64,000 nucleotides of DNA, taken from the NCBI GenBank assembly GCA_963775805.1, contig CAVZKG010000001.1, positions 2,914,001-2,978,000 of the forward strand. Direction: 5' to 3'. The stretch is from JAFAMB01 sp963775805. GTDB lineage: Bacteria; Verrucomicrobiota; Verrucomicrobiia; Chthoniobacterales; JAFAMB01. The notes under the pieces were generated by a model. The model ran no database searches. It was not told where the DNA came from and saw nothing but the letters and a program-made list of their open reading frames with translations. The first letter of the stretch is position 1. The number at the start of each line of letters is the position of its first letter. Shown here one piece after another: positions 52,011-61,721 of the stretch. The position numbers and the translations under genes are program-made.

Positions 52011-52906
52011 TGCATGCGAAGCATAGACAATTCGAATAGAATAACGCGATCAAATGAAACATTTTTGCTATCACTCATTCGACCTGTGACAATTGGTTCT
52101 GCCCCAAGAACATTTCTCCCGCTTTACTTTCTATGAAGCTGGAACTGAGCGTCTGTGAGGCGCTTCATCCGCAAGTTGGTTTCTTGTTCAAGCTGTCGCC
52201 GGGCTTTCACTCCCGGCGACAGCGGTCGCCGCAAACTAATATCACTACGCCCCCGTTGACTATTGCCAGGATGGGTATTCTTCCCCTGGCCCTTATCCCC
52301 GGTCAAAGTCCTCGGAGATCAGAGAGAATCAAAGGAGTAAAATAAACTTCTCGTGGTAATGATTGGGACATTTTGTGAACGACAACCCATCGGAATGCTC
52401 CGAAGGCTGCATAAGTCATTGTGTCCATAATTTTCCTTTATGTGATGCCCCAAGTCATGCGTTTTTGCATGCTGGGGGCATTCGAATTGAAAAGTTGAAA
52501 GAAGCTCTATGAACCAATGTAATCGTCGAAAGATGGACTACGTGGAGGAGCGTATGGAGTGTAAATCGTGTCGCGGCGCGACAAATCCGATAAATACGAT
52601 TTATGATATTTTGTCACTGTCGGATGATTGAACACGAAACCGAAAAAGCTAAGTGCTAGCAAAGATTCGGTATAACGTTTTCTAAATTCGCTGATAGAAA
52701 GAAGATGACGATTTTGCATGAATAAGCGTTAGTTCATGTGTCGCTGACTGTAAATCGAACGAAAGACCCAATGGCAAGTCAGGAACATTCCGTATCGAAA
52801 CGATCGATCGGTAAACAAGTTGAAGACTATGCCGAACGAACAGTTGACTGAACGCGGCTTGGAGTGGCTCAGGCACACTAACAACGCAGAAACGACAATA
52901 GGCAAA
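52011..52906. other. Mostly non-coding region with a strong hairpin
   Basis: A long hairpin with stems ATGCCCCAAGTCATGC and GCATGCTGGGGGCAT and loop GTTTTT lies at 52445-52481. It is not followed by a long T-run in either direction, so its role is unclear. Minus-strand open frames of 64-70 residues near 52507-52876 have no recognisable family; I do not call them. Confidence 0.4.
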
Positions 52907-52908
52907 AG

Positions 52909-53208
52909 CTACGCCATCACAAGCATGAGGAGAATCGAGGAGAGGGTCGCTGCCGAGATAAAAAGCAAGAGAGAAGTCTCGAGGCGCGAAGTCCAGTCAA
53001 CCGAATTGATTGGAGCCAACGCAAAATGAGTTTTTTCCTTCCGCTGGGATTCAACATCATCGAACTGAGCCAGCAGTTGTTTGCGAGCTTGAAAAAAATC
53101 GATGATTCGCTCGGGCGGAAGGAAGGGAGTGGAATTAGGGCTAACCTTTTTGTCGAAACGCTGGCCGACGGGTGGAGTCTGCAATTGGGAAAGGCGGTGA
53201 TCTGACAT
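52909..53208 (-). CDS. Possible small single-pass membrane protein (99 residues)
   Basis: The frame from ATG 53208 ends with a hydrophobic helix (LLLFISAATLSSILLMLVMA) after a polar, Lys/Glu-rich segment (RIIDFFQARKQLLAQFDDVE). This tail-anchored layout is credible, but a 66-69-residue frame lies antisense to it (52820-53029). I cannot tell which, if either, is translated. It is 110 bp upstream (in minus-strand sense, downstream) of the response regulator gene. Confidence 0.35.
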   Translation of the reverse strand: MSDHRLSQLQTPPVGQRFDKKVSPNSTPFLPPERIIDFFQARKQLLAQFDDVESQRKEKTHFALAPINSVDWTSRLETSLLLFISAATLSSILLMLVMA

Positions 53209-53318
53209 GTAGCGTATCGATAGATCATGACAGATTAATTGGAAATGGAACTAAAGGCTAAGTTGAGGTTTTCGCAGACATTGGCAGTCATCTTATATTC
53301 TGACGACGGATGATTAAT

Positions 53319-53954
53319 TTAACGTGCTGCCGGCGAACTGAGTATTTCCACAGCCCGGAGACTGGCTGCCGTGCGATTTTCAACACCGAGCCGGTTAAAG
53401 ATCTCTAAAACATGTTTTTTGACTGTCGATTCGCTATTTCCCAAGATGGTTGCGATTTCGCCGTTGCTCTTGCCTTGTGCGAGCCAGAGAAGCGTTTCAG
53501 CAACGCGCGGAGTGAGGCTCAGGCTCTTCTGAAGAGGGAGGTGAGAATCAAAGTTAGGCGGGTAAACACCTGCGGCTATTCGGGCTGCGGCGCGTTCGAG
53601 GCGACATCGTATAGCACTGAGAAGATCTGATTTTGCGACCGGTTTGGTGAGGTAGTCGTCTGCACCAAGATTCATGCCGGCGCGTACATCCGGCTTTGTT
53701 CCCCTGGCGGTAAGAAAAATAAAGGGAATAAATGCGGTTTTTGGGTCGGCCCTAAGCTCGGCGATGACACCATGTCCATCCATTTGCGGCATCATCACAT
53801 CGCAGAGAATCAGGTCGGGATTCTCTTTCTTCGCCAGTTCAACTCCGACGAGTCCGTTCTCTGCTGAAAAAGCCAGATACTTTTCCATACGGAGAATCGT
53901 CGTCAGATTGCGGCACATTTCAGCTTCGTCTTCAATCACCAGGATCTTTTTCAT
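53319..53954 (-). CDS. Response regulator with receiver and LuxR-type output domains
   Basis: This 211-residue protein has receiver residues 3-118 with phospho-acceptor Asp52 (LILCDVMMPQMDG) and conserved Lys in DYLTKPVAK. The C-terminal LuxR HTH (residues about 145-205) reads SLTPRVAETLLWLAQGKSNG, EIATILGNSESTVKKHVLEI. It acts as a transcription factor when phosphorylated by the kinase encoded directly upstream, with a 23 bp overlap of the two genes. Target genes are unknown. Confidence 0.92.
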   Translation of the reverse strand: MKKILVIEDEAEMCRNLTTILRMEKYLAFSAENGLVGVELAKKENPDLILCDVMMPQMDGHGVIAELRADPKTAFIPFIFLTARGTKPDVRAGMNLGADDYLTKPVAKSDLLSAIRCRLERAAARIAAGVYPPNFDSHLPLQKSLSLTPRVAETLLWLAQGKSNGEIATILGNSESTVKKHVLEIFNRLGVENRTAASLRAVEILSSPAAR

Positions 53955-56900
53955 AGTGAGCTATTGGTTCTGTTTCGCCCGGGATAACCCGTGCAGAAAT
54001 AATTTCTCGAGAATGGGCAGCCGGATCATCGGGCGATATGAGCGGCAATTTCAGAGAGACAGTTGTGCCTTCACCGAGAGTGCTATCGATTTTAATCTCC
54101 CCAAGATGGAGATCAACGCAGCGTTTCACGATCACCAGTCCCAAGCCGGTGCCCGGGCGGTCTGCGACGTTTCTTCCCCTGTGAAACGCATGAAATAGCC
54201 ATTCTTGATCTGCCTCCGGTATTCCGATGCCGTGATCACGAACGGTGAACAACATCCATTCGTGAGAAAATTCGACTTCGAACGCAATCGGTTTCCCTTT
54301 GTTCGAATATTTAACAGCATTGCTCAAAATGTTAGTAAAGATATGCCTCAGCAGCCGCTCATCTGCGTGCAGCTCGAATGGTATCGGCGCAAGAGTCAAT
54401 TCGATGGGACATTTCCGGTCCGTCGCGGAATTGACATCGTCCACCTGTCTTCGAAGGAATGTTTGCAACTCGATCGGTTCAGGCTTGAATTGAGTTCTCC
54501 CAGTTTCAAAGGAACCGATAAGGAGAACCTCCTCCATCAGCCCGGCCATACGACGAGTGTTCTTTCGAATGGATTGCAGCTGCTCCCGGCGATCCTCAGC
54601 GGGAAGTCGATCAAAATAATCATCCAAAATCTCCGCGGAAGATTGGATGATTGCCAGCGGTGTTCGGAATTCGTGTGAAACCATCGAAACGAATTTGCTG
54701 CGCAATTGGCCGAGTTCTTTTTCGCGAGCAAGGGTGCGCAGTAGCTCTGCCTCGGCCTGCTTTCGTTGAGTTATGTCCAGCCCAACCACGAGCATATGAG
54801 GCTCCCGATTGATCTCAATGATGTCTGCCGATTGCAAAAGCGTGTGGATGGTGCCCCGTCTTGTACGGAGCTGGCACTCCACTTCGTGTAATGATCCGTG
54901 AAGGCGAAGATTGGAGAGAAACCGGTCGCGCTCAGCAAGACTGACCCAGATGTTTAGTTCTTTCGAATCTCGGCCGATAATACCCTCGCGCCCGAGCCCG
55001 AACCAACGGACGAATGCATCGTTCGCCTCGATAAATTTGGCATCGCTTAGTCGCAAGATGGTAACGTTCAGAGGGCTTGCGCGAAATGCCGTGCTGAATC
55101 GCGCTTCGCTTTCGCGAAGACGCGCTTCGCTCCGGCGCAGTTCTTCTTCGGCGTTTTTGCGTTCTGTAATGTCGTTACAGACGGCCTGCATGAGTGTTTT
55201 CCCAGCGAGTTGGATCGGAGTTAGAAACACCTCGATCAGCATTTCGCTTTTGTCCTGCCGCAGCATCTTCCAATCGAACCGAGCACTTCCGTGGGTCAAC
55301 GCATGCGCAATATATTTTTTGGCGAGGACCTCGGCACGTTCGCCACCACGTTGAATTGGAGCCGAAACCTCGGCGGGATGTTTGCCGATGACATCTTGGA
55401 CACTCGAGTAACCGAATAGGCGAAGCCAACTCGGATTCACTTCAAGAATTCCGTTCGCGTCATGGAGCACTACCGCCTGACTGGTTGCTTCAAATAATGC
55501 CCGATGTTTTTCCTCGGAGTCCCGCAATAGTTGTTCCGATCGGGTACGCTTTGATTCTTCAAGGGCGAGCGAGACCATTGATGCAAGAGCTGAAACAAAA
55601 TCGATTTCTTCTGCAGACCAATCACGAGGGGGGCCCACGTGTTCGTGGCATAAGACTCCGACTACTTCGCCGCATACCCAGACAGGCGCGTCCAACATAG
55701 ACGTTATGCCATACGGTTTGAGATAAGAGTCACCCAATCCTTTTGTAGCCGGATGCAAGAGCACTCGATCCGCTACAATCGGGCGTTTTGTTGCGAGCGC
55801 TCCGAAATAGGCGGGGGCATCCGTGAATCGAAGCCGCATCCCTTTTGATTTCTCGTCACACTTCTCTGCGTCGCGCAGATAGAGCACTTCGCACTGTATC
55901 AGCGAATTTCTTTCACCTAACGACCAGTAACTGACTCGAGCAACCTCGAGTGTGGCAGCCGATAAGGAACAAATCTTTCGCAGGGCTTTGTCGATGACCG
56001 ATTTATCGGACCGCGCCAGCTCAAGAAGGACATCTCGATGTATTTGAACCTGTTCACCATGCCGGCGCAATTGTTCCTCGGCGCGTTTGAGCTGGTAGTT
56101 TGATTGGACCAGTTCAATGGTGCGTTCGGTGACCCGTTCTTCAAGGGAAGCATTGAGCTTTCGGACTTCGCTCTCGGCACGAAGACGTTCTTCGCGCGTG
56201 CGCAGCGCCATGATGCCGTAGGCTAAATTGTTCGCGAGATCTGTATATTGTGCGATTGCGCTCTCGTCGAATACGTCTGGTTCTTGGGCGTGCAGGCTGA
56301 GAGCTCCAAAGGTGTGCCCCTGCGAAATCAGCGAGAGTAAAAGGGTCGGAACAGAAGAACGGCCTGTTTTCTGAAGTCCGGGCGTGCCCGAATTTCCCCC
56401 TTCCAAAGGAATCATTTTGCCGATGGGATTTCCCGATGAATCGACCATCGGAAACATTCCGGACAACTGACTTTGATCGCCCGCTGAAGCAACAAGCTGC
56501 GTTGTAGAATTGTCGGATGCTTGTCGGTATCCGACTTGAGCGGCCGCCAGACCACCCACATCCACAAGGATGCGACAGACCGACCGCAAAAGATCAAACT
56601 CCTCGGTTGCGCGTACAAGCGCCTGGTTGCATTGATAGAGTGTTTGCAAGGTCCGGTTGAGCTTGGCGAGCTTTGACTCGGTTCTCTTCCGTTCTATTCC
56701 TTGTGCGATACAGTCTGCGACTGTCTCGAGCGCTTCTAACACATCGTGTCCCAATGGCCTTAGAGCGAATATCGCCAACACGCCAATCAGGCGGCCATCA
56801 ACGACAAGAGGGCATCCAGCAAGCGACTCCGAGCCATGAGCGAACATTTCTAGCCGATCCTCGTCCGACACGGGATTAGCCAACTGGGAAGTCAATTTCT

Positions 56901-57624
56901 GCGCGATTCGGCCTATCGCATTATTACCGATCGGCAGGCGAGCCTGACGATCGTCCAGACGCTTTGAGAATCCTGCGCTCGCCTGAAGTTCAAGAAGATT
57001 CAGGCGATCGTTGTAGGTCCAGATCCGGGCCAAATCCGAATCCAGACGGTGGACGATCGCTTCGGCGCTTCGTTGCAACACTGATCTCAACGAACAATCT
57101 GCACCTCCCGACACAGCGGCCTGTACGTCTGCCCTCAACGCGGCTTGGCGTGCGCGTCTCTTTTGGAGCAGTTCGGCCCGTTTCAGCTCAGTAATGTCAG
57201 TCGCAATTCCGCAAACCGCGTAAGGAATCTCTTGTTCGTCCTTCAGCAGAAATTTAACGACGATGTAATTGCGTTCTTCGCCCCCGACTGGCACGACCTC
57301 CTCGAATTGAATGGGTGCACCTGCCTCGATGACTTGGCGATCATTGTCGCGAACCGTTTGGGCAACTTCGGAAGGAAGTATGTCGAAGTCAGTCTTTCCT
57401 CTGATTTCATCACGTGATACCAGGTGTCGCCGCTCGTATTCTCGATTCACGAGCATGTAGCGCAGACCCAGATCTTTGACGAAAACAACGGCGGTTGTGT
57501 TATCCAGAATATCCTGGAGCTGTTGCCGGCTCTTGCGGAGCGCCTCCTCCACGAGGCCGTACTTCGAATCGTCCAGAGCGGGATAGCTATTTGCAGCAGA
57601 ATGTTCAGCGGCGTCCATTTTCAC
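53932..57624 (-). CDS. Multi-sensor histidine kinase (PAS/GAF/PAS-HisKA)
   Basis: This 1230-residue cytoplasmic kinase without membrane segments has PAS domain residues about 30-150. GAF domains lie at about 175-320, 340-475 and 530-690, with a coiled linker at 480-520. Two more PAS domains (about 705-830, 845-965) precede the dimerisation helix with phospho-His984 (VSMVSHEFRTPLAIIQSSAE) and the ATP-binding domain with NAVKYS (N box), DHGIGI (G1) and GTGLGL (G2). Its stop overlaps the response regulator start by 23 bp. Six stacked sensory domains suggest integration of several redox, gas or small-molecule signals, not readable from sequence. Confidence 0.9.
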   Translation of the reverse strand: MKMDAAEHSAANSYPALDDSKYGLVEEALRKSRQQLQDILDNTTAVVFVKDLGLRYMLVNREYERRHLVSRDEIRGKTDFDILPSEVAQTVRDNDRQVIEAGAPIQFEEVVPVGGEERNYIVVKFLLKDEQEIPYAVCGIATDITELKRAELLQKRRARQAALRADVQAAVSGGADCSLRSVLQRSAEAIVHRLDSDLARIWTYNDRLNLLELQASAGFSKRLDDRQARLPIGNNAIGRIAQKLTSQLANPVSDEDRLEMFAHGSESLAGCPLVVDGRLIGVLAIFALRPLGHDVLEALETVADCIAQGIERKRTESKLAKLNRTLQTLYQCNQALVRATEEFDLLRSVCRILVDVGGLAAAQVGYRQASDNSTTQLVASAGDQSQLSGMFPMVDSSGNPIGKMIPLEGGNSGTPGLQKTGRSSVPTLLLSLISQGHTFGALSLHAQEPDVFDESAIAQYTDLANNLAYGIMALRTREERLRAESEVRKLNASLEERVTERTIELVQSNYQLKRAEEQLRRHGEQVQIHRDVLLELARSDKSVIDKALRKICSLSAATLEVARVSYWSLGERNSLIQCEVLYLRDAEKCDEKSKGMRLRFTDAPAYFGALATKRPIVADRVLLHPATKGLGDSYLKPYGITSMLDAPVWVCGEVVGVLCHEHVGPPRDWSAEEIDFVSALASMVSLALEESKRTRSEQLLRDSEEKHRALFEATSQAVVLHDANGILEVNPSWLRLFGYSSVQDVIGKHPAEVSAPIQRGGERAEVLAKKYIAHALTHGSARFDWKMLRQDKSEMLIEVFLTPIQLAGKTLMQAVCNDITERKNAEEELRRSEARLRESEARFSTAFRASPLNVTILRLSDAKFIEANDAFVRWFGLGREGIIGRDSKELNIWVSLAERDRFLSNLRLHGSLHEVECQLRTRRGTIHTLLQSADIIEINREPHMLVVGLDITQRKQAEAELLRTLAREKELGQLRSKFVSMVSHEFRTPLAIIQSSAEILDDYFDRLPAEDRREQLQSIRKNTRRMAGLMEEVLLIGSFETGRTQFKPEPIELQTFLRRQVDDVNSATDRKCPIELTLAPIPFELHADERLLRHIFTNILSNAVKYSNKGKPIAFEVEFSHEWMLFTVRDHGIGIPEADQEWLFHAFHRGRNVADRPGTGLGLVIVKRCVDLHLGEIKIDSTLGEGTTVSLKLPLISPDDPAAHSREIISARVIPGETEPIAHYEKDPGD

Positions 57625-58180
57625 AAAACGAAAGGGGACAACAATTTGAGGGTTGCGATTCCGGCGCTAACCTTGAGTTTTGGGATTTGCCCCGGACCCA
57701 TTCTTTGACCGGAGCAATCTGGATCAACAGTGGCCAACAGAAGTCGCGCATGGATCCCTTTCTACAATATTCGCCAGAGGTCGTATACGGACCAAAAGAC
57801 CCATCTAGATCCACACCGAAACATTGGAGAGTGTTGCTCGGCAGTTCTTCCACATATTGGGTTTAGCTGCTGCTAGCTCTTTGCTTATTGTTGAGCCGAT
57901 ATTGGTGGTCTCAATCTGAGTAGCGACTATACATGACAAATCAACACCGGAATGGAGTTACAAATGACGTGTACCATTTTCCTGTACGCCGGCTGGCGAG
58001 ATATTCGTACGGACTACCAATCCGGAAGCTTTACTTACCGTGTCTCGATGATCAGTCCTGTGGGACAAATCACTTTGAAGTTTTAGACATCCTTCTAAAA
58101 GCGTCGCAAAGCCAGGATGTATTGCACTTCAACGTTGCCGCTTTTAAACAGACACAGCACATAGTCGAGTTCCTAGTCCG
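57625..58180. other. Region without a supported gene
   Basis: The upstream flank of the histidine kinase gene. A plus-strand frame starting at ATG 57933 runs on into the antisense of the next gene and lacks any family resemblance, so I do not call it. No repeat or terminator is clear. Confidence 0.35.
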
Positions 58181-58693
58181 TCAGCGATTCAGACGAATGA
58201 CTACCGCATCACCGCCGAGACTGAGCATCAGTCCTTTCCGTTTCGCCTTCAAGTGCATCACCGCACCGTTTGCATTTTGCAGCCAAAGGTCTCCGGCACT
58301 GGCAGTCCCGACCGCAATACCGTACCTTCCCTGCACGTAGGTTCCTTCAAAATCGGAAACTCGCTTCAGGCCGTACACATCGCCCCGCGCATCGATTTTT
58401 GAAACACCGATTCCGCCGATTCCGAGGCCGCCAACGGAAAACGGGTAGTTGTGCCCTTGATATCTCAGGACTCCTTTTCCAGCGTTTCCACTTCCAATGT
58501 ATGCTGCCTGAAATTGCCTCATGCTCACATAGCCGGAAAGTGGTTTGCCGTTCAAAGTAATCGTGGTCGCACCTTCCGCAGTGACACTTCCAAAGAAACA
58601 GAGAAATACCGACAAGGTTGCCACCAGTAGCCTCGTGAGGGGCATGGAATGGCTAAAACTTTTTGGCAGACAATAGACCGGATGTGTATTCAT
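58181..58693 (-). CDS. Exported protein of unknown function
   Basis: This product of up to 170 residues has an N-terminal signal (LTRLLVATLSVFLCFFGSV), with M1 or Met17 (58645) as start. The mature part is Gly-rich and beta-strand-like (VGGLGIGGIGVSKIDARGDV, YGLKRVSDFEGTYVQGRYGI, AVGTASAGDLWLQN), ending GGDAVVIRLNR. I recognise the pattern of envelope proteins of this size but no named domain. It stands alone and convergent to nothing. Confidence 0.6.
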   Translation of the reverse strand: MNTHPVYCLPKSFSHSMPLTRLLVATLSVFLCFFGSVTAEGATTITLNGKPLSGYVSMRQFQAAYIGSGNAGKGVLRYQGHNYPFSVGGLGIGGIGVSKIDARGDVYGLKRVSDFEGTYVQGRYGIAVGTASAGDLWLQNANGAVMHLKAKRKGLMLSLGGDAVVIRLNR

Positions 58694-58992
58694 AGTTGTT
58701 TAACACTCGAAAGCTAATTTCCGGTGCTGCTCTGTCTTCTGATCCTTCAAAAAAGAGTCGCACGGTGGGGTCTAGAGACCATAACAACAGGGGTTGGCAC
58801 AGATCCAGTAAAAACCGCTAAGACTGATACACTCTTCGCGGCGTCGATCGTTTAATGGATGCGAATAATCGGCCTAACCCGGATCACAATATCTCAATTG
58901 TGAGTGGGTAATCCTTCTAATTTTTTCAGGTTTTCTGCCATATACCTAACATTTGCTTGTCCGAGGCGCCTCTCTTGCTCAAGAATCAGTCC

Positions 58993-60762
58993 ATGCCTCG
59001 AGAATCGGGATGTGAAAACCAATCGACAACGCGCGCAAGAGCAGATCATTCCAGGACAGCCATTGTGCTATCGATCCTGGCCCTGCTCGGTCTTGGGGCT
59101 TGTGCGAACGTTGAAAAACAGACTCCTGGATCTCCGCTTGAAGCAGCGGAGATCCAACTCATTCGCGCAGAGAAACAGAAGTCCGACGTCAATGCACAGG
59201 CCGCTGAGTTCCTCTCTGCCGCCGGGATTGCTGAAGAAGCGCTGAATCAAAGCCCTGAAAATAATTCAACACACGCGAAAGCTCTCTCCGTTTATAATAG
59301 AGCCGCTGCGGATCTGGGGTCCGACCTGCCTGCGCTAGTCGGGAGCCAACACAATTCCAAAATCCTGGTATTGAAAGACAACCGGACCGGTCAGAGCGAA
59401 CAGCTTCGGCTGGAATCCGGAAAACGCAGTGAATATGCTCCAGACTACTTCCAACACATAATCATCGCAGACCGTATCAACCAAAAGTGGCTCGGCAATC
59501 CCGCTGTCAGACAAGGAGCCGGCGGGAAATTGGTAGGAGTACATCACACTTCCGTGGATCCCACTGTCCGAACCCGTCTCGAGCCCCTCAAAGGGATTCG
59601 CGTTACGATAACGGCTGTCGTCGACGTGAGCCGTCCCGGCGGCCGTAGCGCTTCTATCCGGCTGCTCGATCCGACAAAGCTGGACACCGTTCAAATCGGC
59701 AACAAAACATACTCGCTCGCCGGCGATTACACAGCAGCCCTCGCCTCGTACGGACGAATCAACGAGAATTGGATCGGTTTGATGAATATGATCCGGGGCC
59801 AGAACATGCGCGGGGCTGCCGGACTTCTCTTCTTGGGACCCTATGATCCTGCGAAATTACCGGTGATTTTTGTACATGGCCTCCTCTCATCGCCGTATGC
59901 GTGGGTGAATACGGCGACTGATCTGATTCGGGATCCCATCATCAGGCGTCGATGCCAATTTTGGGTGTTTTCGTATTCGACAGGAAATCCGATCGGCTAC
60001 TCAGCGCTGCTGTTACGCGAGGACCTGGCATATGCCGAGAATGTTTATCATTTCAAGCAAGCAATGCTGATCGGTCACAGCATGGGAGGCCTTCTCTCGC
60101 GGTTGCAGGTGACAAACTCTGGTCGCGTCCTCTGGGATGGCGTCTTCAAGTCGAAAGCAAACGAAATTTACAACGCACAACCCGCCGATTCGGTTTTCAA
60201 GAAAGCATTGATCGTTAATGCAAATCCGGTTATCAAACGGGTGATATTTGTTTCAACACCTCATCGGGGAAGCAGCCTCTCAACCGGATTCATCGGGGCG
60301 CTTGGCATCAAACTAATCCGGCTTCCGATGAAGGTTCTTAATCTGGTTCCGGAGACCCTTGTCAAAACTCTTGCCCCGAATAATGATCCCCGCAAGTTCC
60401 AGCCTCCGACGAGCATCAGCGGACTTTCTCCAACAAATCCAATGTTAATCGCATTGAACAAGCTTCCGGTTGCCGTGCCTTGCCATTCAATCATGGGGGA
60501 CCGCGGCAAAAATGATTCGCCGTACAGTACAGACAGCGTGGTCCCGTACTGGAGCTCACATCTTGATTCGGCCCAGTCCGAGGTGATCGTTCCGACCGAC
60601 CATGGCGCAATGGCCAGCCCAAAAACGACTGAGGAAATTCGGCGAATTATTCTGGAGCAACTCGGCATGATCCAATCCAAAGGACCTCGGACGAAGGTGC
60701 CGCAATACGGATTGAGCCTGATCCCTCCGGTGTATAAAGGGGCATATTTATCCAATCCTTAG
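58993..60762 (+). CDS. Lipoprotein alpha/beta hydrolase (lipase-like)
   Basis: This 589-residue protein starts at ATG 58993 (MPRESGCENQ). It has a type II signal ending LLGLGAC, so the mature N-terminus is a lipidated Cys. The region VIFVHGLLSSPYAWVNTA provides the oxyanion pocket, LIGHSMGGLLSRLQV the nucleophile Ser, and VPTDHGAM the histidine region. PHRGSSLS is conserved among PGAP1-like and lipase-like proteins. The substrate is unknown; envelope lipid or ester hydrolysis is likely. A 299 bp gap without features precedes it. Confidence 0.82.
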   Translation: MPRESGCENQSTTRARADHSRTAIVLSILALLGLGACANVEKQTPGSPLEAAEIQLIRAEKQKSDVNAQAAEFLSAAGIAEEALNQSPENNSTHAKALSVYNRAAADLGSDLPALVGSQHNSKILVLKDNRTGQSEQLRLESGKRSEYAPDYFQHIIIADRINQKWLGNPAVRQGAGGKLVGVHHTSVDPTVRTRLEPLKGIRVTITAVVDVSRPGGRSASIRLLDPTKLDTVQIGNKTYSLAGDYTAALASYGRINENWIGLMNMIRGQNMRGAAGLLFLGPYDPAKLPVIFVHGLLSSPYAWVNTATDLIRDPIIRRRCQFWVFSYSTGNPIGYSALLLREDLAYAENVYHFKQAMLIGHSMGGLLSRLQVTNSGRVLWDGVFKSKANEIYNAQPADSVFKKALIVNANPVIKRVIFVSTPHRGSSLSTGFIGALGIKLIRLPMKVLNLVPETLVKTLAPNNDPRKFQPPTSISGLSPTNPMLIALNKLPVAVPCHSIMGDRGKNDSPYSTDSVVPYWSSHLDSAQSEVIVPTDHGAMASPKTTEEIRRIILEQLGMIQSKGPRTKVPQYGLSLIPPVYKGAYLSNP

Positions 60763-60928
60763 TTCCAGACGATGAAGCGCATGTCCGGTTGCTGAGTAAA
60801 GCCTCTTCCCCGGTCGGAATGGATGTGCGGCCGGGCGATTGGGCACGAATATTTTGACCGCAGTTGAATCCGAAGGCTTCTCATGCGACGAACCGCATTC
60901 CAAATCTTACAATCCTATCCTAACACAA

Positions 60929-61213
60929 ATGACCAAGATTCAACTTCAAGCGGCCCTTTCTGAAGCCATTCAAACCGATAAAAAGACCGCTGGCCTATTT
61001 CTCGAGACGCTCAGCGCGATAGCCTACAAAGAGATCAAAAAGAATGGAGAGTTCGTTTTGCCTGGATTTGGCAAATTGGTCAAACAGAAGAGAAAGGCGC
61101 GTACGGGTATCAATCCGAAGACGATGACGAAGATAAAGATTCCGGCCAGGACCGTCATAAAATTTCGCGTCGCGAAGGCTGCAAAAGATGGGATTCTTGG
61201 AGCGAAGAAATAG
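60929..61213 (+). CDS. HU-family DNA-binding protein
   Basis: This 94-residue nucleoid protein starts at ATG 60929 (MTKIQLQAALSEAIQTDKKT). It has the HU/IHF fold with LPGFGKLVKQKRKARTGINP beta-arms and a lysine-rich tail (KDGILGAKK). Its arm tip has INPKTMTKIKIPAR, typical of HU-like proteins outside the alpha/beta Proteobacteria. An upstream in-frame ATG at 60839 would add 30 non-conserved residues. It bends and compacts DNA. Confidence 0.9.
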   Translation: MTKIQLQAALSEAIQTDKKTAGLFLETLSAIAYKEIKKNGEFVLPGFGKLVKQKRKARTGINPKTMTKIKIPARTVIKFRVAKAAKDGILGAKK

Positions 61214-61253
61214 GGTGTCCCCCGGACCTGACGGACCGTCCCATAGGCAAAAT

Positions 61254-61679
61254 ATGGATGATACGGATACCGTGCAATTTCAGTTTGATAGTCAGGGGGT
61301 TGATTGGCTGGATTTGCTGCAGCTTTTCAAAGTCGCAAACCTGGGTGGACGGGAAGGTGACAAGGTTCGTCGGGCATTCGAGAAGAGCAACGTGGTGTGC
61401 TTCGCGAAGGACCAAATGCGATTGGTGGCTGCGGGACGGGCACTCAGCGACGGCGAATATCACGCGACTATCTACGACGTAGTGGTTGACCCTGAGTATC
61501 AGCGACGAGGAATCGGAAGCCAGGTCATGATTGAACTCCTGGCTCGACTACCCGTGTGGCGAGTTCTACTCGTTGCCGACCGTGAAGTTCAGCCTTTTTA
61601 CAGGCGACTCGGCTTCGATGGCTATGACGATGTGATGGCGCGCATTGACCGGACAAAACTTTTTGATTCCTCGCTATAA
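61254..61679 (+). CDS. GNAT-family N-acetyltransferase
   Basis: This 142-residue protein starts at ATG 61254 (MDDTDTVQFQ), 40 bp after the HU gene. It has the acetyl-CoA binding motif A YDVVVDPEYQRRGIGSQVMI and the C-terminal VQPFYRRLGFDGYDD. It acetylates an unknown small molecule or protein N-terminus. Same strand as HU, so it may be cotranscribed; convergent to the GH3 gene. Confidence 0.85.
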   Translation: MDDTDTVQFQFDSQGVDWLDLLQLFKVANLGGREGDKVRRAFEKSNVVCFAKDQMRLVAAGRALSDGEYHATIYDVVVDPEYQRRGIGSQVMIELLARLPVWRVLLVADREVQPFYRRLGFDGYDDVMARIDRTKLFDSSL

Positions 61680-61721
61680 GAATGTTTTGGCGTAAGCCGC
61701 CGGATGGGGAGAGTAGAATTC

